This document shows positions 7,825 to 11,607 of a DNA stretch of 11,607 nt, piece by piece. The DNA is taken from contig JAKLFN010000051.1 in assembly GCA_022711195.1 (NCBI GenBank), positions 1 through 11,607 of the forward strand. Direction: 5' to 3'. Position 1 is the first letter of the stretch; every line of letters begins with the position of its first letter. Both the position numbers and the translations under genes were made by a program. The DNA is from Bacteroidota bacterium (lineage in GTDB: Bacteria > Bacteroidota > Bacteroidia > Bacteroidales > VadinHA17). The notes below the pieces were generated by a model, which was not told the origin of the DNA, searched no databases, and saw only the letters and a program-made list of their open reading frames with translations.

Positions 7825-8967
7825 TCAATTTCCAGCGCCGTTCCTGTCTGACACAAGAGTAACCAGCTTACCTTCAACTGAATAATCAACAGGGGCAACC
7901 AGTTTGATGGCATCCATCACCTGTTCAAAAGTTTCGTCCAGCAACACTCCGGTGAAACGGTATTTCTTTATCTCCTCATCTCCGAATACAAAAGTCACAT
8001 TGTATTTCCTCTGGAGCTTAACACAAAGACTCTCGAAATTTTCTTTTCTGATTATGAGTTTATTATTTATCCACGCTGTTACCTGATCAATATCGGTTTT
8101 TGGAGAAATGAGTAAATTTTCAGTTGTCGCCCTGGCCGGTTTAACCGCCTGGGGTTCAGTCTCCCTGACCTTTTCTAGGGTTATCCGGTCAGATTCACCT
8201 GTATAAATAGCTTTCTGGTTCGGCTTAAGTTCCAGAATCTCATTATCCCGGATCTCACCCTTCTGTGAAATCTCGACATTCCCTTCAATGAGAGTTGTTT
8301 CAATAATACCTTCCTCCGAATATGCTTTTACGTTAAATTCGGTTCCAGTTGCTTTGATAATCAGTTTCCCTGCATTTAGCACCAGTGGAAGGCTTTTATT
8401 CTCAGCAACTTTAAAATAGGCTTCGCCTTCAAGCTCGAGATCACGATTAAGAGAATTATAAGCATTGGTGTATTTTAATGTACTCCCTGCGTTCAGAATA
8501 ATTTTAGTACCGTCAGAGAGTATCATCTCCGATTTTGCTCCAAGCGGAGCAGTAATTTCATTATAAGATATAACAGATGGCTCTCCGTTTAAAACATAAG
8601 AGTTGTTACTGTTTATTCTTCCAATATAGAAAGCAATAAAAAAAACAGCTGCAAATGATAATATCTCAATTATCAGTCTTTTATTTTTTGACAGTTTCCG
8701 CACCTGAATAAACCCGGGCTTTCTTTCCCCTGTTCTCCGTATCTCTGAAAGTATACGTTCATAGATCCCCCCAAAATTAACAGGGGTGCTTTTAAATCGC
8801 GAATCATCAAACTCATCCAGTTGAGTCATCAGTATATCCTTGAACTGTGCTTCATTTTCAGGTGATTTAAGGATCTTAAAAAGCTGCCTGATTTCATCTC
8901 CCGAACAATTGCCATTTAAATATTCTCTTAACAGATTTTCTGTATTTTCTCTTTCCTGTTTAGTCAT
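7825..8967 (-). CDS. FecR-family membrane anti-sigma factor with C-terminal DUF4974 domain
   Basis: Role in the family: holds the partner ECF sigma factor at the inner membrane and releases it when the STN-bearing transporter signals. Seen: 380 residues from ATG 8967. A cytoplasmic sigma-binding region spans about 1-95. One transmembrane segment lies at about 98-116 (LIIEILSFAAVFFIAFYIG). The periplasmic FecR domain covers about 138-235, with TAPLGAKSEMILSDGTKIILNAGS at 139-162 and GEAYFKV at 181-187. A C-terminal DUF4974 domain covers about 300-373. Length and order are standard for Bacteroidota FecR proteins. The gene lies 220 bp after the sigma gene and 196 bp before susC on the same strand, so all three regulatory partners are adjacent. 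No truncation is seen. Confidence 0.95.
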   Translation of the reverse strand: MTKQERENTENLLREYLNGNCSGDEIRQLFKILKSPENEAQFKDILMTQLDEFDDSRFKSTPVNFGGIYERILSEIRRTGERKPGFIQVRKLSKNKRLIIEILSFAAVFFIAFYIGRINSNNSYVLNGEPSVISYNEITAPLGAKSEMILSDGTKIILNAGSTLKYTNAYNSLNRDLELEGEAYFKVAENKSLPLVLNAGKLIIKATGTEFNVKAYSEEGIIETTLIEGNVEISQKGEIRDNEILELKPNQKAIYTGESDRITLEKVRETEPQAVKPARATTENLLISPKTDIDQVTAWINNKLIIRKENFESLCVKLQRKYNVTFVFGDEEIKKYRFTGVLLDETFEQVMDAIKLVAPVDYSVEGKLVTLVSDRNGAGN

Positions 8968-9079
8968 AAAATGGACTGGTTTTATTATTTAATACAATCA
9001 ATGGGACAGGACTACTCATAAAAATTTTTGATTTCCCTGCTGATCCATATTTTAGTGGTCAAATCAAAATATTAATTTA

Positions 9080-9100
9080 CCCTCCAGCCTCCCCGGAGGG
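9080..9100 (-). terminator. Terminator-like hairpin between sigma and fecR genes
   Basis: CCCTCC (9080-9085) pairs with GGAGGG (9095-9100) around a 9-base loop. On the minus strand the next bases are TAAATTAATATTTTGATTT, AT-rich with a short T run. It lies 87 bases after the sigma stop codon. A partial terminator here would let fecR be expressed separately from, or below, sigma. Evidence is structural only. Confidence 0.4.
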
Positions 9101-9187
9101 CATTGCCAAAAACCTGGGATAATGTGTTATTATATCTTAGAGTTGGGTTTAAATGCCGGCGAAATAATTAACAGCGGATGTGCTATT

Positions 9188-9811
9188 TTAAAGCCCCTGG
9201 AAGATGTTAATGAGAGTACTGATTAAAGCAGACTTAACCATCGCAATCAGGACTATGTTCTCTGTTTGTAATCTGCTGCGAATGATTTTCAGAACCCTGA
9301 AAACCTGATTTTCCACTGTTCGGACCGAAAGGTCAAGCTTCTCGGCGATTTCCTGATGGCTCAGGTTTTCATAGCGGCTCAGCATGAATATTCTCTTCTG
9401 CTGCAGGGGAAGGGTGTCAATTATAGAATTTATGGAACGTTCCATATCGTTGAAGAGAACCTGCTCATATGTAAGATTTGAATGGATTTCACCCTTTATT
9501 AATTCCGAATCCACGAACTTCGCATGAATAGCCCTCTTTTTCAACTGATTATATATGTAATTTACTGCAGAGCGATAAATATAGCTTTTAACCGGCAGGT
9601 CATCCCTCAGAGATTTCCGGTGTTCCCACAAATTAATAAACACAATCTGAACCAGTTCTTCTGATTCCTCCTTATTGTGAAGATATCTTAAAGAAAAATT
9701 AAAAAGCTTTTTGCAGTACCTGTTAAATAATTCCTTAAAAGCGTTCTCATTATCATTTCTTAGTCTGATAACCAATATATTATCTTCAGGACTTTCCTTT
9801 ATCTTATCCAT
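9188..9811 (-). CDS. ECF (extracytoplasmic function) RNA polymerase sigma-70 factor
   Basis: Role: directs RNA polymerase to promoters of the PUL when freed from FecR. Seen: 207 residues from ATG 9811. The frame opens one codon earlier at TTG 9814, but the ATG is the more likely start. Region 2 spans about 22-90 (AFKELFNRYCKKLFNFSLRY, then EELVQIVFINLWEHR). Region 4 spans about 134-182, with the helix-turn-helix LSHQEIAEKLDLSVRTVENQ at 150-169. Regions 1.1 and 3 are absent, as expected for ECF factors. After residue 184 comes a hydrophobic tail (NIVLIAMVKSALISTLINIF). The next gene is the FecR anti-sigma factor and then an STN-type SusC, the classic three-part signalling set of Bacteroidota. 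Which promoters it recognises is unknown. Confidence 0.95.
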   Translation of the reverse strand: MDKIKESPEDNILVIRLRNDNENAFKELFNRYCKKLFNFSLRYLHNKEESEELVQIVFINLWEHRKSLRDDLPVKSYIYRSAVNYIYNQLKKRAIHAKFVDSELIKGEIHSNLTYEQVLFNDMERSINSIIDTLPLQQKRIFMLSRYENLSHQEIAEKLDLSVRTVENQVFRVLKIIRSRLQTENIVLIAMVKSALISTLINIFQGL

Positions 9812-9848
9812 CAAAGAATGCAGGATTTAGAATTATTCTCTTGTATTG

Positions 9849-9856
9849 CAAATGTA
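9849..9856 (-). promoter_or_regulatory. Bacteroidota-type -7 promoter element for the sigma gene
   Basis: The minus strand reads TACATTTG, an exact match to the Bacteroidota housekeeping -7 consensus TAnnTTTG, 37 bases before the ATG at 9811. No good TTTG is found at the usual -33 distance; only CTGTT is there, so the match is partial. It would let the sigma factor be transcribed separately from the propeller gene. Confidence 0.42.
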
Positions 9857-9910
9857 TTAAATGTCCAAAATTAACAGGATAAAAACTTCATGATAAAATT
9901 CAACAAAGAA

Positions 9911-9922
9911 TCCCAACCGGGA
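9911..9922 (-). terminator. Weak hairpin after the propeller-protein gene
   Basis: TCCC (9911-9914) and GGGA (9919-9922) form a 4-bp stem with a 4-base loop, followed on the minus strand by TTCTTTGTTG. It is 39 bases past the stop codon of the propeller gene. The stem is short, so this is only a possible terminator. Confidence 0.18.
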
Positions 9923-9961
9923 GTAAACTGACCTATTTATTTATAAATCAAAAATTTGTGA

Positions 9962-11410
9962 TCAATCAATGTTCCGTGGCAGCCTGAACACATTTCCTTT
10001 TTTGTCACAATAATAGAGACGCGAATCAGACTGTTGCCTTCCATGTCCGTCAGCCCAGAATCCATAGAATCCGGGTTGGACATTAACCGGCCGCCTTACA
10101 TACGCATGGTTATATTCACTGTTGTTTGTGAGCTGTTTTACCCTGATCCAGGTCTTTCCCTTATTCCCCGATTCCCACATTGCCACTTCACCACCTGTAT
10201 TATAAGGTTGCGGACCTGTTTCAGTTGAACCGATAATCCTCCATCTTTTATTTTCTTCAGTGTATATCGAACCCGCATCATAATTATTCCCTGAAGTGGT
10301 AACCGGATTTATTCTCCATTCCTTACCTGACCACCATGCCGTGTGCCATTGCCGAGGATCATTTTCCGGACCGGAATAAGGTCCTTTGCTTGTGAGATAG
10401 AGTATAACCGGATTGCCTTTTTTGTCGAAATTGAGATCGCTTATGTACACATTCATACCTTCAGAAGAATAATCATGAACAAGCGCTTCATTTGTAACAG
10501 TTGTAAGAGGAAGGTTTACTGTTGTGCCATTTACGGTCTTCCAGGTCCTTCCAAAATCATCAGTTATCAGACAATATAAATTTGTTCTGTAGTTCAGTCC
10601 CCGTCTTTCCTGGCGATGCGGATGATAGTTGAATGATGTCCCGATCCTGTTCTCCCTCTGACCGCTCGACTGATAACTTCCCTCATCAATAGAAGCGAGA
10701 TCTTTCCACTCCGACCAATGGATCCCATCACTGCTTGTCATCCATGAAATAACTCTGACATTTGTCATACCCAGCTGCAGATTGAGCCTTTCATAATGCG
10801 TAAAAAGCCCAAGGAATCCTTCATTCCTGTCATAATAAATCTGCAGATATGAAAAATTATTCATCGGGATTTCTTTGCCATTTACAATTTTTGTTGCGGC
10901 TATTCGCTCAAATTTCGATATGTCATAAGGCTTTGAGCTCCTGTGAATGAATGAAGGTCTTCCTGTTCCGTGTGATGTGGAAAAGATCCAGATATATCCG
11001 TCTTTATCAACCTGCATTACCGGGTTATCATGAGCATCGGTTGTGGCTTTGTCCAGAACGATTGTGGGTTTTGAAATTTCTCCCGTTGAATGATCAAACC
11101 ATGCTACCTCATGCAGAAGGGTTGAATTTGAATCATCTGTCCCGCCATAACAAAAAAAAGTTTTATTGACTTCAGGAACATATACCGAGAACGGATAATG
11201 ATTTGCAGGATATGTTCCCAGACCTCCGCTGTATTTGAATTTATACTCATTCTGAAGAGGTTCATTCATATACCAAATTCCCCGGAATCCGTTATCGGGT
11301 TTATTTATCAGCTTCGCCTTGCCATAAATACTTTCAACAGTTTGCGCGCAAACAGAGGACGTAATGAATATCATCATACTGGAAATGATGATTCTGAATT
11401 TCTTATTCAT
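9962..11410 (-). CDS. Secreted BNR_4-type beta-propeller protein, possible polysaccharide lyase
   Basis: Seen: 482 residues from ATG 11410, chosen because it opens a clean signal peptide (NKK, hydrophobic core, cleavage after CAQ23). The upstream in-frame TTG at 11506 would add 32 residues without leader character. Three Asp-box motifs mark propeller blades: SSDGIHW (226-232), TDDFGRTW (283-290) and SGNKGKTW (414-421). Conserved-looking stretches include DNGFRGIWYMN (39-49), KYSGGLGTY (59-67), VNKTFFCYGG (81-90), DAHDNP (125-130) and SHGTGRPSFIHRS (146-158). Family knowledge: these resemble the BNR_4 group, which includes seven-bladed propeller lyases such as the ulvan lyases. His127, His147, Tyr192 and Arg208 are plausible active-site residues. 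Same strand as the sigma gene, 150 bp upstream of it. It could instead be a sialidase-like hydrolase or a non-enzymatic binding propeller. Confidence 0.8.
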   Translation of the reverse strand: MNKKFRIIISSMMIFITSSVCAQTVESIYGKAKLINKPDNGFRGIWYMNEPLQNEYKFKYSGGLGTYPANHYPFSVYVPEVNKTFFCYGGTDDSNSTLLHEVAWFDHSTGEISKPTIVLDKATTDAHDNPVMQVDKDGYIWIFSTSHGTGRPSFIHRSSKPYDISKFERIAATKIVNGKEIPMNNFSYLQIYYDRNEGFLGLFTHYERLNLQLGMTNVRVISWMTSSDGIHWSEWKDLASIDEGSYQSSGQRENRIGTSFNYHPHRQERRGLNYRTNLYCLITDDFGRTWKTVNGTTVNLPLTTVTNEALVHDYSSEGMNVYISDLNFDKKGNPVILYLTSKGPYSGPENDPRQWHTAWWSGKEWRINPVTTSGNNYDAGSIYTEENKRWRIIGSTETGPQPYNTGGEVAMWESGNKGKTWIRVKQLTNNSEYNHAYVRRPVNVQPGFYGFWADGHGRQQSDSRLYYCDKKGNVFRLPRNID

Positions 11411-11414
11411 ATTT

Positions 11415-11434
11415 TCCGTGTTAATCCGTGTTAA
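11415..11434. repeat. Perfect tandem duplication of TCCGTGTTAA
   Basis: The 10-base unit TCCGTGTTAA occurs twice without a gap (11415-11424 and 11425-11434), ending 4 bases before the propeller gene's ATG at 11410. On the minus strand the unit reads TTAACACGGA. The period is about one helical turn. It sits where a ribosome-binding region would be. Confidence 0.85.
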
Positions 11435-11607
11435 AATGAGATAAGTTTTTATGTCGCCTTTAAAAATACAGGTTCCTTTTGATTTGAGGCTATTATCCGG
11501 CATCAATTTATTATCCTTACATCCGGATCTCTCCCTATTCCCCTGATATAAATAAAGAAATTATTACAATCCCGGTTCAGACGTTAACAAGCAAGTGCAT
11601 TCAGAAT

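Noticed and set aside
9812..9814. TTG start one codon upstream of the sigma ATG
   Set aside because: It adds only one residue; the adjacent ATG at 9811 is the more probable start.
11411..11506. N-terminal extension of the propeller protein from a TTG at 11506
   Set aside because: The extra 32 residues lack leader character and span the TCCGTGTTAA duplication. The ATG at 11410 starts a normal signal peptide.
11507..11607. End of another minus-strand gene entering from the right edge
   Set aside because: Short open stretches end in stop codons within 50 bases in all minus-strand frames, but no residue pattern identifies a real C-terminus, so nothing can be called.

Overview
The window looks like an 11.6-kb stretch of a Bacteroidota chromosome, holding most of one polysaccharide utilization locus (PUL). 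The evidence is an adjacent SusC/SusD pair, a FecR-type anti-sigma factor with a Bacteroidota-style C-terminal domain, an ECF sigma factor, lipoprotein signals with acidic residues after the cysteine, AT-rich intergenic DNA and no obvious Shine-Dalgarno sequences. The long-leader, STN-bearing SusC resembles those of environmental Bacteroidales/Marinilabiliales, but this placement is only an impression. All six genes read leftward (minus strand), so transcription runs from high to low coordinates.

In order of transcription: (1) a secreted beta-propeller protein of the BNR_4 type (11410-9962), possibly a polysaccharide lyase; (2) an ECF sigma-70 factor (9811-9188); (3) a membrane-anchored FecR-family anti-sigma factor (8967-7825); (4) a SusC-type TonB-dependent transporter with an N-terminal STN signalling domain (7628-4308); (5) a SusD-type glycan-binding lipoprotein (4290-2536), 17 bp after SusC; (6) a large lipoprotein resembling DUF6259, a putative TIM-barrel glycoside hydrolase (2328-40). 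No other protein-coding genes are supported. The remaining listed reading frames are antisense or off-frame shadows.

How the parts probably work together (inference from known families): glycan binding to the SusC/SusD complex moves the STN domain of SusC in the periplasm. This acts on the periplasmic part of FecR, which releases the ECF sigma factor to transcribe susC and the genes after it. The propeller protein and the DUF6259-like lipoprotein would supply degradation outside or at the cell surface. The substrate cannot be read from sequence. The His/Tyr/Arg layout of the propeller protein recalls ulvan-lyase-type propellers, which would suggest an uronic-acid-containing glycan, but this is a hypothesis.

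Intergenic DNA is short but structured. There is a 15-bp stem just after susD, then two tandem inverted repeats and a 10-bp inverted repeat before the DUF6259-like gene. Two hairpins and an ECF-like promoter candidate precede susC. A terminator-like hairpin lies between sigma and fecR, a Bacteroidota-type -7 element precedes sigma, and a perfect 10-bp tandem duplication abuts the propeller gene's start. No RNA genes, CRISPR arrays, transposons or attachment sites were recognised. No gene-free stretch exceeds 300 bases.
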